Counted from the first letter of the stretch, positions 27,558-37,187 are shown. The stretch: DNA of 64,000 nt from Bowmanella denitrificans (GCF_002887595.1 NZ_PEBU01000004.1:248001-312000); one strand, 5' to 3'. Numbers and translations are program-made. The notes: generated by a model from the sequence alone, not told the origin.

Positions 27558-28730
27558 TTAAGGATTGCGGATTTTGTCCCGCACCCAAATTCCGGCTTCC
27601 TTGAGGCTATTCACTGTCCAATTGCCACTGGAACAGGTGCCGGTTTTCCATACAGCACCACTTCTGAAATCATCCGAATAATTCCAGTTGGTCCAACTGA
27701 TTTTCTTTTGCTTCATTAAATCCAGGTACAACTGGGCAATGACAAAGTCATTCTGGCCGTCACCGGTATAGGTTTGTGAACCCCATTCTGTAACAAATAC
27801 CGGCAGATGGTCTGCTGCATAAGCCAGCGCATCGCGATAAACCTGCTGATGCGAAGCCGCATAGAAATGGAAGCCATACATAATATTGGGCTGCATGATG
27901 GGGTTGTTGATAATATCCTGTGGCGAGCCACCGTCAGACACCCCCATTGACGCCCAGCCGTGGGTACCTACCAATACCACCGCATCTGCATCTATCTGGC
28001 GGATCAGCGGGATCATCTGCTCAGCGTAGGATTTAATCGCGGCCCAGGACACATTATTGGGTTCGTTGGCAATATCGTAGATCACATTAATCTTATTCTG
28101 ATGTGTAGTGACCACATCAGTGAAAAATTGCTGCGCCAGTTGTAAATTGGCGTTGGGATCGCCCGGCGTCAATTGATGCCAGTCCACCAGCGCATACATT
28201 CCTCTGGCCGTTACTTCGTCAATAATGGTATTCACCTGTGCGGTAAAGGCGGCCGGGTTGCTGGCATAACCGCCTTCCTGCACATAGAGGGAGATTCTGA
28301 CGATATCCGCCTGCCAGTCCTGAGCGAGGGCATCCAGCGAGGCAGGGGTTACGCAGTTATTCCAGCCATACCACTGCAAGCCATGTGTGCTCATGCCTCG
28401 CAGCTGTACCACTTGATTATTTTCACCACATAGCTGGTTGCCACAGACATGTAACTGGCCATGGCGCTGTACTGGAGTGTCAACAGGGTCTGGGGGATTG
28501 CTAGTGTCACATTGCTGCACAAACCGCCATACACCCCATTGGGCGTCCGGATCGGGTTGCTGCCCCTGTGTCCACCAGGCTGCCTGGTATTCGACATCGT
28601 TGAATACTGCCTTGTCGCCACCCAGGTAAATGGTCTGGGCTTGCCATAGATCGCTGGTACAAGGGCTGGCATAGCTAACGGTGGAATAAAGCAGTGCGGT
28701 TAAAATGAAAGTAAGACAGTAACGATACAT
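27558..28730 (-). CDS. Secreted GH5 endoglucanase with N-terminal chitin/cellulose-binding module
   Basis: A 390-residue secreted enzyme; ATG 28730 has an AGGAAGGA site and a signal peptide (about 1-21). Residues about 24-72 form a CBM5/12-like module (W29 and the AWWTQGQQP motif). After a Pro/Asp linker with two Cys comes a GH5 barrel: QLRGMSTHGLQW, VRISLYV, DWHQLTPG, the acid/base in ANEPNN (Glu223), HFY near 288-290 and the nucleophile in TEWG (Glu315). The pattern is that of subfamily-2-type beta-1,4-endoglucanases. The gene is divergent from a CE4 deacetylase that carries a similar binding module, suggesting a shared polysaccharide target. Confidence 0.92.
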   Translation of the reverse strand: MYRYCLTFILTALLYSTVSYASPCTSDLWQAQTIYLGGDKAVFNDVEYQAAWWTQGQQPDPDAQWGVWRFVQQCDTSNPPDPVDTPVQRHGQLHVCGNQLCGENNQVVQLRGMSTHGLQWYGWNNCVTPASLDALAQDWQADIVRISLYVQEGGYASNPAAFTAQVNTIIDEVTARGMYALVDWHQLTPGDPNANLQLAQQFFTDVVTTHQNKINVIYDIANEPNNVSWAAIKSYAEQMIPLIRQIDADAVVLVGTHGWASMGVSDGGSPQDIINNPIMQPNIMYGFHFYAASHQQVYRDALAYAADHLPVFVTEWGSQTYTGDGQNDFVIAQLYLDLMKQKKISWTNWNYSDDFRSGAVWKTGTCSSGNWTVNSLKEAGIWVRDKIRNP

Positions 28731-29088
28731 AGTGAGTCCTTCCTCTGATATTGGACATGTATTCAGCCCTGGCATCTGTGTCATTCAGATCAGTTCAGGG
28801 TAAAGCTGACTATCATCCCAAGTGTTATTGATATGTAAACTTATCGATTTGCAACTTGAAAAGTAACATTTAAAAACAACGGTTTATATTTGTTACTATA
28901 TGTTTAATAACGTTATTTTCATTCCGTCATTCTCTTTATTAATTTGTAAATTACATTTACAAAAGGTGTTTCTTGTTCAAATATAACACGTGGTGGTTAA
29001 TTATCCACCAATCACGGTGTGGTTCATCAAACCATGTTTGAACCATGCGTTTGACACTGTCTTCACTCTCATTGTTTAGGAATTAATA
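28731..29088. promoter_or_regulatory. Divergent GH5/CE4 control region with operator-like palindromes
   Basis: The region is AT-rich (28840-28980). A 20-bp near-palindrome, tggtggttaattatccacca, lies at 28991-29010: 6-bp arms and a palindromic taatta core. A second inverted repeat, tggttca/tgaacca, spans 29020-29045. Both are close to the deacetylase start and are plausible sites for a sugar-responsive repressor. No such regulator is encoded next to them. Confidence 0.45.
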
Positions 29089-30717
29089 ATGAACAGGATA
29101 TTGAAAGGACTGATGTTTGCCGGGGCGGCTATCTGCGCGAACCTGCAGGCTGCCGATCAACTTGCCCCCTCTGTTGCGCCTCCTGGCGGCTTAATTGCCC
29201 AGGAAGTCCCGATGTTTGTCTCATTTGGCTTTGATGATAACGGCTTTAGTGGTGATCCTGCCGCCGGCAATGGCACAGGCGGCATGAAATGGGCGATTGA
29301 GCTATTTAAAAACCGTACCAACCCGCCCGGCGTTGGTAACCCGGGCACCTTTGACGGTATGCCCGCGCGCGTAACGTTTTTCCTGACATGTGGCTATGCC
29401 ACCAACATTACGGTGGAAAGTCCCTACTATGTGAAGAAGATCTGGCGCGAAGCCTATACGGACGGGCATGAGATTGGCAATCACACAATGACCCATGCCA
29501 CTGGCGGGCGCACCCGCAGTGAGGCCGGCTGGCAACAGCAGATAAACGACTGTCAGCAATTTCTCACCGCGCCTTTCGATGCCAATGAACAGCCAGGGGC
29601 GATTAACCCCAATTCGGGAATAGGTGTACCTGTTAACCAGATAAAAGGTTTCCGCACGCCCTTTTTGGAGTTTAACGACAATACATTTAAAGCCATGCAG
29701 CAAGCGGGCTTCACTTATGACAGCAGTATCGAAGAAGGCTGGCAGTTTGGGCAAAGCGGTGGCCAGCACAATTGGCCATATACATTGGACTTTGGTAGCC
29801 CTGGTAACGAAGTGAAAGTGGGCTGGGGGAATTCAGAGCCTATCAGTACTTACCCAGGGTTTTGGGAGATCCCCGTTTACCCTTTTATTGTTCCTGATGA
29901 TGCCAGTGCACCGGCGTATGGCATCAATTATTCACTACGTGACAAAGCCGCGGCGGCAGTGTCCTGGTTTGATGTGAATACCGGCAAGATTACCGGCTTT
30001 GATTATAACCTGATGTATTTCTATCCGTTTAACAAGCAAGAGTTGCTGGCGGTATTCAAGCATACCCTGGATGTGCGGCTGGCAGGTAACAGGGCACCGA
30101 TGATGATTGGTGCACACACCGATTACTACAATGACAGCAACAGTCCTGACGCTGCCATGCGTAGGGAAGTTATTGCAGAATTTGTCGATTATGCCATGAG
30201 TAAACCCGAAGTCAGGTTTGTGCGCTATGACCAACTACTGGACTGGATGCGCACCCCGGTTGCGTTAGATCCAAATGGACCTGTGTATTACCAGGTGTCG
30301 GCCGAAGTAGTTGCTCACGAAGTACCTGGTAATCAATGCACTGAACCGGCCTGGGGTGCGTCATCGGTGTATGTGGGCGGCAGCAGAGTCTCTCACAGTA
30401 ATGCTATCTGGCAAGCCAAATGGTGGACTCAAGGTGATGAGCCAGGCGCTGCCAGTTGGGGCCCATGGAATCATATTGAAGCATGCAATGGTACAGTGAT
30501 TGAGTATTACGGCAGTGTTTCGCCTGCCGGAGCTGTGGCGGTGGAAGAAGGCCAGACGCAAATTTTCAGCTTTGTGCCTGACTCAGGCTATGAGGTGGAC
30601 TATGTTGAGGTCAATGGGATAATCCAACCACATCCAGGTTCATCCAATAGCTTTACCCTGGGACCGGTGAATGCGGATGCCAATCTGAAAGTACGCTTTA
30701 AGCAAACGACTCCCTGA
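29089..30717 (+). CDS. Secreted polysaccharide deacetylase (CE4) with carbohydrate-binding module
   Basis: A 542-residue secreted protein with a signal peptide (about 1-21). The NodB-like CE4 domain (about 40-390) shows the metal and base motif SFGFDD (Asp49-Asp50) and the HxxxH zinc pair in NHTMTH (His132, His136), followed by RTPFLEF, the usual Arg motif. Residues about 418-465 form a CBM5/12-like module (AWGASSVYVGG, WQAKWWTQGDEPG, WGPWNHIEAC) very like the module of the divergent GH5 enzyme. The last 70 residues form a repeat-like beta domain (SVSPAG ... FSFVPDSGYEVDYVEVNG). It likely removes acetyl groups from chitin, xylan or a similar polymer. Confidence 0.88.
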   Translation: MNRILKGLMFAGAAICANLQAADQLAPSVAPPGGLIAQEVPMFVSFGFDDNGFSGDPAAGNGTGGMKWAIELFKNRTNPPGVGNPGTFDGMPARVTFFLTCGYATNITVESPYYVKKIWREAYTDGHEIGNHTMTHATGGRTRSEAGWQQQINDCQQFLTAPFDANEQPGAINPNSGIGVPVNQIKGFRTPFLEFNDNTFKAMQQAGFTYDSSIEEGWQFGQSGGQHNWPYTLDFGSPGNEVKVGWGNSEPISTYPGFWEIPVYPFIVPDDASAPAYGINYSLRDKAAAAVSWFDVNTGKITGFDYNLMYFYPFNKQELLAVFKHTLDVRLAGNRAPMMIGAHTDYYNDSNSPDAAMRREVIAEFVDYAMSKPEVRFVRYDQLLDWMRTPVALDPNGPVYYQVSAEVVAHEVPGNQCTEPAWGASSVYVGGSRVSHSNAIWQAKWWTQGDEPGAASWGPWNHIEACNGTVIEYYGSVSPAGAVAVEEGQTQIFSFVPDSGYEVDYVEVNGIIQPHPGSSNSFTLGPVNADANLKVRFKQTTP

Positions 30718-30733
30718 ACCTTTTAGCGAACTG

Positions 30734-30752
30734 TCCCCGGCCTGGCCGGGGA
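30734..30752. terminator. GC-rich hairpin between convergent genes
   Basis: tccccggcc and ggccgggga flank one base, so the actual loop is slightly wider. It lies between the CE4 gene and mltD, without a clear T-tract on either side. Confidence 0.4.
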
Positions 30753-30763
30753 TGTGTTGCGGG

Positions 30764-32089
30764 TTATTGCGGGTAAATTATCAGAATTTTACCCGGGGCA
30801 ATGTGGTCAGTATCCAGATTGTTCCAGCTTTTTAACTGGTTGGTTTTAACCCCATGACGGCGGGCTATTTTCCATAAGCTGTCGCCGCTTTGCACCTGAT
30901 ACTGCAGTTCATTGGTAGCCAGCGTCTGGCTACTGCTACCTGCCGGAATTGGCAGCAGCAAGGTGCGGCCTGCGCGAATATGATTGGATTTTAACTGGTT
31001 CAGGAATTTAATGTCCTGGATATCCAGTTTGTAGCGCTGGGCAATCACACTCAGGCTGTCACCCGGTTGAATTTTATACCTCAGCCAGTTGACATTCTGC
31101 ATGGGCGGCAGGTTGTCCAGTTGCTGTGCAAACAAGCGCTCTTTATCGGCCGGGATCAGCAGATGGTTGGCGTCCTTGGCCATCGCCGGAAATCGCTTAT
31201 GACCAGGATTCAAAGCCGTTAATTGCTGATTGGAGATACCTGTCAGGGTTGCCACCAGGCTCAGATCCAGCGGGTACTCTAAGGCCACTTTACTCAGTGC
31301 TTTTTGATTGGCAATGGCGGGGAAGTGCATACCGTAGTCTTCGGAATGTTTTAGCAGGGCCGCGGCGGCCAGTAATTTAGGCACGTAGCGGCGGGTTTCC
31401 TGGGGTAAGTCCAGGGCAAAAAAGTCGGTGGACTTGCCCCTGGCTTTATTACGTTCGATAGCCCTGGCCACTCTGCCTTCACCGGCATTATAGGCTGCCA
31501 GGGCGTGTAACCAGTTGCCATCAAAACGGCCATGCAGGTATTCAAAGAAGCTCAGCGCCGCATCCGTGGCTTGCACTACATCCAAACGGCCGTCATACCA
31601 CCAGTCAATATCAATACCATGATGTTTGGCCAGCAGCGGCGTCAGTTGCCACAGGCCGCAGGCATGGGCGGCAGAACAAGCCTTGATATTAAAGTCACTC
31701 TCAAATAAAGGGATCAGCGCCAATTCAAGGGGCAGGTCGCGCGCTTCTACCTGTTCCACTATATAGAGTAAAAAGGGCGCGGCACGGTCACTGATCACCT
31801 GCATATAGTTGGGGTGCTGCAGATACCAATCTATGCGCTCGCGCACTTTGGGGTGTTTCGACACCGGCATTTGCAGTTGCATACGGATTCGTTGCCACAC
31901 ATCGTCCACTTGCTCTGGCCTTAGTACAACTGGAGCAGGCTCAGGCTTTTCAACAACAGCTGGCGCTGTATAAATTTCTGTCTCAGGTTGATTCACACTG
32001 ACGGGCACCTCTGGTACTTCTGTACTCTGGCACCCCAGCAGCAACCAGCCTGACCCCATAAAAATAGCTAAGCGTTTGATTAACAACAA
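30764..32089 (-). CDS. mltD: Membrane-bound lytic murein transglycosylase D
   Basis: A 441-residue lipoprotein: the signal LLIKRLAIFMGSGWLLLGC gives lipidation at Cys20. The start is a TTG; an internal ATG would leave a signal without basic residues. The SLT domain (about 105-260) has the catalytic Glu130 in IPLFESDFN, then ACGLWQLTP, AYNAGEGRVARAIERN and YVPKLLAAAAL. Two LysM domains follow (about 335-380 and 393-439; YKIQPGDSLSVIAQRY and YQVQSGDSLWKIARRH). It cleaves the glycan strands of peptidoglycan at the outer membrane's inner face. The usual gloB neighbour is absent here. Confidence 0.95.
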   Translation of the reverse strand: MLLIKRLAIFMGSGWLLLGCQSTEVPEVPVSVNQPETEIYTAPAVVEKPEPAPVVLRPEQVDDVWQRIRMQLQMPVSKHPKVRERIDWYLQHPNYMQVISDRAAPFLLYIVEQVEARDLPLELALIPLFESDFNIKACSAAHACGLWQLTPLLAKHHGIDIDWWYDGRLDVVQATDAALSFFEYLHGRFDGNWLHALAAYNAGEGRVARAIERNKARGKSTDFFALDLPQETRRYVPKLLAAAALLKHSEDYGMHFPAIANQKALSKVALEYPLDLSLVATLTGISNQQLTALNPGHKRFPAMAKDANHLLIPADKERLFAQQLDNLPPMQNVNWLRYKIQPGDSLSVIAQRYKLDIQDIKFLNQLKSNHIRAGRTLLLPIPAGSSSQTLATNELQYQVQSGDSLWKIARRHGVKTNQLKSWNNLDTDHIAPGKILIIYPQ

Positions 32090-32252
32090 AATCTATTACC
32101 GCTTTAAAATCGCAAAGGCGGGACTATAGCATGGTCGTCATGTTAAACAGAACAGGCAGCGTCAAAGTGCAATACCTGCTTACAACTGCTTGGTAACGCT
32201 GGCAATATGGCCGCGGGTAAGATTGAGTAAAATAAAAATAAAGGGACAACCG

Positions 32253-33707
32253 ATGCTAAATCGCTTTTTAGGCCTTATGGGGCTTTTGCCACTGACGCTA
32301 TCAGCCCAGTCGTTGCTGATCGAAAACGCCACTGTATTGTCACCAGAACGAAACCAGCCACTGACGTCTGCTTATGTGCGGGTGGAAAATGGCAGGGTTA
32401 CACAGGTGTCATCCGCGCCGATTCAGGCAAAGCTAGGCGAAATCAGGCTGGATGCGAGCAATCAGTTTCTTATCCCCGGCCTGATGGACAGCCATGTGCA
32501 TGTATCACAAATGCCGGGCCTGTTGCCAGATGGTGAGCCTAAGGCCCTGCAGCAACAGTTTGAAATCCAGCAGCCGCGTAGCTACTTGTATTTCGGCGTA
32601 ACCCAATTGCTGGACCCTTCGCAATCCGCTGCCCAACTCGCCACATTTAAGCGTCAGCCACAACACCCTGATATTTATCACTGCGGCGCTACGCCCATTT
32701 TGGGAGGTTACCCTACGGTGTTTACCGGCCCTGAGCAGGCCAGCAAAATATTCAGCTATATGATTATTCAGGCCGATGTGCAGCAACCTATTCCAGCAGG
32801 ATTAAATCCAGCCGAGCATACGCCTGAAGCCGTGGTTGCAAAAATGGCTGAAGACGGCGCCAGCTGCGTAAAAGTGTTTATTGAAGACGGTTTTGGAACG
32901 CGCAGCGACTGGCCGAATATCAGTGCGGAGTTGCTGGCCAGAGTGAAGCAGGCCGCCAAACAATATAATCTGCCGGTGATGGCACATGCTAACGCCATTG
33001 ATATGCAAAAAATCGCCGTGGATGCGGATTTGGATATCATGGCCCATGGTATGTGGAACTGGAACCAGTATCGGGCAGCACAGGATGTACCCGATGCTAT
33101 TCGTCAGATATTGGATAAGGTTTTGCAAAGTGGCATGACGTACCAGGCGACCTTTAATGTGATGGACGGTCTGACCAACATTATGTTGCCCAACGCCCTG
33201 GCCGATAGCAACTACACCAAGGTGGTACCGGCGGATATCCTGACCTGGTATCACAGTGAACCTGCACAGTGGTTTAAACAGGAACTGTTAAGGGATTTTG
33301 AGGGATTACCGGCAGAGCGGATTGCGCTGATTCAACAGCAGACTATTTCGCAAGGCGAAAGGGTGATTAAGTACCTTTATGGCAAAGGCCATCCCATGGT
33401 GCTGGCGTCGGACACGCCGTCTTCGCCCACCTATGTGGCCCAGCCTGGGTTGTCCACCTTTAATGAACTCAAGCATATGCATCAGGTGGGGATCAGCCTC
33501 AAAGATATTCTTGCCGCCGCGACCATCAACAATGCCCGCGCTTTTGGCCTTAGCCAGGACTACGGCAGCATTGAAGCAGGCAAGGTGGCCAATCTGTTAT
33601 TGTTAAATGCCAATCCACTTGAGAATATCCAGGCCTACGACAGTCTGGACAAGATTATTTTGCACGGCGAAGTCATCGACAGGCAAAGTCTGGCCGCTAC
33701 GCAATAA
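32253..33707 (+). CDS. Secreted metal-dependent amidohydrolase
   Basis: A 484-residue amidohydrolase; ATG 32253 follows AAAGGGA and opens a signal peptide (about 1-18, ending at LSA). The metal motif HVH is in PGLMDSHVHVSQ, and later metal His residues are likely in VMAHANAID and IMAHGMWNW; the Asp is in LASDTPSSP. The tail VANLLLLNANPLENIQ is typical of the imidazolonepropionase/prolidase-like class. Its likely location is the periplasm. Substrate unknown: such enzymes split imidazole-ring, peptide or lactam bonds. Three genes of related chemistry follow it (SDR, nitrilase-like amidase, amidohydrolase-RidA), each apparently in a separate unit. Confidence 0.82.
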   Translation: MLNRFLGLMGLLPLTLSAQSLLIENATVLSPERNQPLTSAYVRVENGRVTQVSSAPIQAKLGEIRLDASNQFLIPGLMDSHVHVSQMPGLLPDGEPKALQQQFEIQQPRSYLYFGVTQLLDPSQSAAQLATFKRQPQHPDIYHCGATPILGGYPTVFTGPEQASKIFSYMIIQADVQQPIPAGLNPAEHTPEAVVAKMAEDGASCVKVFIEDGFGTRSDWPNISAELLARVKQAAKQYNLPVMAHANAIDMQKIAVDADLDIMAHGMWNWNQYRAAQDVPDAIRQILDKVLQSGMTYQATFNVMDGLTNIMLPNALADSNYTKVVPADILTWYHSEPAQWFKQELLRDFEGLPAERIALIQQQTISQGERVIKYLYGKGHPMVLASDTPSSPTYVAQPGLSTFNELKHMHQVGISLKDILAAATINNARAFGLSQDYGSIEAGKVANLLLLNANPLENIQAYDSLDKIILHGEVIDRQSLAATQ

Positions 33708-33736
33708 CCGAACTTAAATACCAACAGGAGTGAAGT

Positions 33737-34483
33737 GTGCGACCTATTGCATTAGTGACCGGTGCCAGCCGGGGTATTGGCGCAGCAACGGCAAGGTTAC
33801 TGGCCAAGCAGGGCTATGATCTGTGTTTGAACTACCGTCAGCAAGCCGCTGCGGCTGAAGCGCTGGCGGCAGAACTGCAGGATAGCGGTGCTCGCGTGCT
33901 CACTGTACAAGCTGATGTGGCGGATGAAGCCCAGGTGGTGACCATGTTCCAGCGTATCGACCAGGAATTGGGGCCGCTCTATGCCCTGGTCAATAATGTG
34001 GGGGTGTTAAAGCACCAAAGCCGGCTGGTGGATATGGATGCCGCGCGTATCAATCATATTCTGACCACTAATGTAACCAGCGCCTTTATTTGTAGCCGTG
34101 AGGCGGTGAAACGCATGTCCAGGGAGTTTGGTGGTTTGGGCGGCGTTATTGTCAATGTTTCATCGGCGGCGTCTAAATACGGCTCGCCCAATGAATATAT
34201 TGATTACGCTGCCAGTAAAGGTGCGATGGATACCCTGACGCTAGGCCTGGCTGGTGAAGTAGCCGGGCAGGGCATTCGGGTTAATGCGGTACGCCCCGGT
34301 TTCATCGACACCGATATTCATGCTGATGGCGGTGAGCCGGGCCGCATTGAACGGGTCAAAAGTGCGATTCCACTCAAACGTGGCGGCCATCCCGATGAAG
34401 TGGCCAATGTAATTGCCTTTTTACTTAGCGACCAGGCTTCGTATATGACAGGTAGCTTGTTGGATGTGGCGGGCGGCCGCTAA
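33737..34483 (+). CDS. SDR-family oxidoreductase
   Basis: A 248-residue classical short-chain dehydrogenase, starting at GTG 33737 behind AGGAG. The NAD(P)-binding motif TGASRGIG is at 8-15, NNVG replaces NNAG, the active-site Ser is in VNVSSAAS, and YAASK gives the catalytic Tyr and Lys. Arg/Asn in NYRQQ suggests NADPH preference. The C-terminus GSLLDVAGGR is the usual one. It follows the amidohydrolase by 29 bases and could be co-transcribed. The substrate is not predictable; a YgfF-like sugar or short-chain alcohol oxidoreductase is one option. Confidence 0.88.
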   Translation: MRPIALVTGASRGIGAATARLLAKQGYDLCLNYRQQAAAAEALAAELQDSGARVLTVQADVADEAQVVTMFQRIDQELGPLYALVNNVGVLKHQSRLVDMDAARINHILTTNVTSAFICSREAVKRMSREFGGLGGVIVNVSSAASKYGSPNEYIDYAASKGAMDTLTLGLAGEVAGQGIRVNAVRPGFIDTDIHADGGEPGRIERVKSAIPLKRGGHPDEVANVIAFLLSDQASYMTGSLLDVAGGR

Positions 34484-34501
34484 TGCCGGTTTGATACAGG
34501 T

Positions 34502-34575
34502 CACGAAAACCACGAAAACCACGAAAACCACGAACTACAGAAAAGTTTTACCGCTGAGCCGCAGAGCTAACAGAG
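34502..34575. repeat. Tandem 9-bp repeats followed by a decayed intergenic repeat
   Basis: cacgaaaac occurs three times in a row from 34502 to 34528, with a partial fourth copy to 34534. Positions 34546-34575 then match the left part of the 5005-5034 repeat at 22 of 30 bases (shared ttttacc and cagag blocks). It lies between the SDR and the nitrilase-like genes. Confidence 0.7.
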
Positions 34576-34694
34576 TATTCGCAGAAAAATGTTAAGTCCT
34601 CTTAACGGTCACTGCGGCGGGTGGTGAAACATTCATCCAGACTACCTGGTCATCTTTGCTGACTATGTAGAAGTGGCATTCTTTAAGGAAAAAT

Positions 34695-35441
34695 ATGAGT
34701 TCTTCTATATGTATTAGTCTGGTGCAAATGGCGAGTCTGCGCGGACAGTTGGAAGCTAATCTGCAAACCCATTTGCGGGCTATTGCCTTATCGGCGCAGC
34801 ACCAGGCCGATGTCGTGATGTTTCCCGAATTATCTTTAACCGGCTATGAGTTGGATCTGGCCGCTGAGCTGGCCATTAACGAGCAGCATCAAATTGTTCA
34901 GACCCTGTCTGACGCCGCGATTGAACACAATGTATTAGTTATTACGGGTTGTCCAATGCCAGCACAGCAGGGCAAAGCCCATATTGGTGCATTATTGTGT
35001 TTTGCCGACGGGCGGGTGCTGAGCTACCAAAAACAATATCTACACCAGGGCGAAGCACAGTTTTGTGCACCGGGCTCACAACCCTGCCATTTTGAGGTTA
35101 AAGGCCACAATCTGGCACTGGCGATTTGTGCCGATTTTGCCGACCCGCGCCATGCTCAGCAAGCCAGACAAGCCAACATCGACATTTATCTGGCCAGTGC
35201 GCTGATTACAGCGGGTGGCTACGCCGCTGACAGCGAGATCCTCGCCGGTATCGCGCAACAAGGGCAATGTCAGGTGCTGCTGGCCAACTATATTGGGCAA
35301 ACCGGCGGCTGGCAGGCTTGTGGGCAAAGCGCCATCTGGAACAGCCAGGGGAAACAGGTTTTTGCCGCTGATGATAGTGCGTGTCTGGTGTTATGTGATA
35401 TTCGCGATGGACAAAGCGCAGCCCGGCGCGTGCCTATTTAA
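34695..35441 (+). CDS. Carbon-nitrogen hydrolase (nitrilase superfamily amidase)
   Basis: A 248-residue cytoplasmic enzyme with AAGGAAAAAT before the ATG. The Glu-Lys-Cys triad is complete: Glu45 in FPELSLTGYE, Lys113 in YQKQYLHQGE and Cys145 in LAICADFADP. The length is short but normal for the amidase-like branches. It should hydrolyse an amide or carbamoyl C-N bond. It sits about 210 bases after the SDR gene, with a repeat in between, and about 100 bases before the amidohydrolase-RidA gene. The true substrate is unknown. Confidence 0.85.
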   Translation: MSSSICISLVQMASLRGQLEANLQTHLRAIALSAQHQADVVMFPELSLTGYELDLAAELAINEQHQIVQTLSDAAIEHNVLVITGCPMPAQQGKAHIGALLCFADGRVLSYQKQYLHQGEAQFCAPGSQPCHFEVKGHNLALAICADFADPRHAQQARQANIDIYLASALITAGGYAADSEILAGIAQQGQCQVLLANYIGQTGGWQACGQSAIWNSQGKQVFAADDSACLVLCDIRDGQSAARRVPI

Positions 35442-35540
35442 TGCATACAGAATGCTGGATGCGGTAAGTGGCTTTTTCATGACGAGTGCATCGCGGTAAA
35501 GTGGCAGGGAGTTGAAGAAAAATAGAATAACGAGAACGCT

Positions 35541-37187
35541 ATGAAAACCTGCACATCACTACTGTTCGCGGCTGGTCTGCTATTGTCAGCCCATGGCGCT
35601 GAGGCGCAAAAAATTGCCCTGGTGGGGTTCAACCTGCTGGATATGGAAAACCTCGAGGTGGTCAGGGACCAGACTTTGGTGATAGAAGGCTCCAAAATCC
35701 TGGCATTAGGGGCGCGCCAATCGCTTAAACTGGACAGTGACACCACCAGGGTCGACTTAAGCGGCAAGTACATTTTACCAGGACTTATCGATGCGCATAC
35801 GCACCATGGCACCGAGCCTGAAAGGGGAGACAATCCCCAGCTCACCAAATCCCGCCTGCAGGCGCTGTTAAGAGGTGGCGTAACCACAGTGCGGGATATG
35901 GGCGGCGATATTCGTGTGTTGCGTCACTGGCAGCGCCTAGCGCAATTGGACGAGATCCAATCGCCGGATATTTATTACTCTGTGATTATCGGTGGCGCCA
36001 GCTTTTTTAGCGATCCGCGCACTCAGGCGTCCGCTAAAGGTGCCATACCAGGGCAAGTGGATTGGATGCGCGCGGTGGATGACAACACCGATTTTGACGC
36101 GCTGATGCAACGCACGCTGGGTACAGGTGCCACCGGCATTAAAATTTATGCTCAGGTGCCGGCCCATCTGATCAGAAAGTTAAGTGACGCGGCCAAACGG
36201 CATGGCGTAAAAGTCTGGTCTCATGCCTATATCGGCCCGGATAAGCCCAGTGACGTGATAGAGGCTGGCGTGGAAACCATTTCTCATACCCCGGATTTAT
36301 CGGCACAAATCATTCCACACTATGAAAACTGGCGACGTAAAGATCTACCGGTAGATAATAATACCCTGGCTGCATCCTTGGCATCGGCCAGTTATACCGA
36401 CCTGCTGAATACCCTGCGCGACAAAGGCACCATCCTGGATGCCACTATCAGCGTATTTGAGCAGTTAAAAGACCGTAATAACAACAGCGCCAGCGTCTAC
36501 CAACATACCGCCATGCTGACCAGGCTGGCCCACCAGGCCGGTGTGACCATTGCCGCGGGTACGGATTTTCAGGCGGATAAAGCCGGATTGCCTTATCCGA
36601 TGCTGCACCACGAGTTACAACTGCTGGTGGACGATGCCGGTATGACACCGCTGCAAGCTTTGCAGGCGGCCACATTGAATGGTGCCAAAGTGTTGGGAAT
36701 GCAGGACAGTATCGGCAGCATAGGTAAAGGGAAAATGGCGAATTTATTGGTGCTGAATCAGGACCCCAGCCAGAACATCCAGCACAGCCGGGATATTTAT
36801 GCAGTGATCAAACATGGCCATTTTGTCTATCGCGGTGATGATGCGCGCTTACCTTTTGTCAGCGCCCGGCAAGCGGCAGGTATGCTGTATATGTCAGGGC
36901 AGATTGGCAACTTCCCTGGCACTCTGACGCTGGCGGGAGAGGGCATCGACATGCAGATGCATCAGACCATGCAAAATATTGGCGCGGTGCTTAAAGAACA
37001 TAATCTGGGATTTAACGACGTGGTGAAATGCACCCTGATGCTGGCAGATATTGGCGATTGGGCCAAGGCGTCTGAGGTGTATAAAAGCTACTTTCAATCT
37101 GCTTTGCCGGCGCGTAGTGCCTTTGCTGCAGCCGGGCTGGCATTAGATGCCAAAGTGGAAGTGGAATGCCTGGCCGCGCTCCGATAA
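35541..37187 (+). CDS. Secreted amidohydrolase fused to a C-terminal RidA (YjgF) domain
   Basis: A 548-residue protein with a signal peptide ending at AEAQ (about 1-22). The amidohydrolase part (about 23-420) carries HTH in GLIDAHTHHG, metal-site regions around SHAYIG and SHTPDL, and Asp in AAGTDFQADKAG, and ends with KGKMANLLVLNQDPSQN. The last 120 residues (about 428-548) match RidA: FVSARQAAGMLYMSGQIG, MHQTMQNIGAVLKEHN, YKSYFQ, the Arg in LPARSAF and VEVECLAAL. RidA enzymes hydrolyse reactive enamine/imine intermediates, normally in the cytoplasm. A secreted fusion suggests the amidohydrolase releases an unstable imine, which the second domain removes. Confidence 0.85.
   Translation: MKTCTSLLFAAGLLLSAHGAEAQKIALVGFNLLDMENLEVVRDQTLVIEGSKILALGARQSLKLDSDTTRVDLSGKYILPGLIDAHTHHGTEPERGDNPQLTKSRLQALLRGGVTTVRDMGGDIRVLRHWQRLAQLDEIQSPDIYYSVIIGGASFFSDPRTQASAKGAIPGQVDWMRAVDDNTDFDALMQRTLGTGATGIKIYAQVPAHLIRKLSDAAKRHGVKVWSHAYIGPDKPSDVIEAGVETISHTPDLSAQIIPHYENWRRKDLPVDNNTLAASLASASYTDLLNTLRDKGTILDATISVFEQLKDRNNNSASVYQHTAMLTRLAHQAGVTIAAGTDFQADKAGLPYPMLHHELQLLVDDAGMTPLQALQAATLNGAKVLGMQDSIGSIGKGKMANLLVLNQDPSQNIQHSRDIYAVIKHGHFVYRGDDARLPFVSARQAAGMLYMSGQIGNFPGTLTLAGEGIDMQMHQTMQNIGAVLKEHNLGFNDVVKCTLMLADIGDWAKASEVYKSYFQSALPARSAFAAAGLALDAKVEVECLAALR

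Noticed and set aside
34502-34534. Short tandem repeats as a possible CRISPR array
   Set aside because: The units are 9 bases with no spacers and no cas genes are near.
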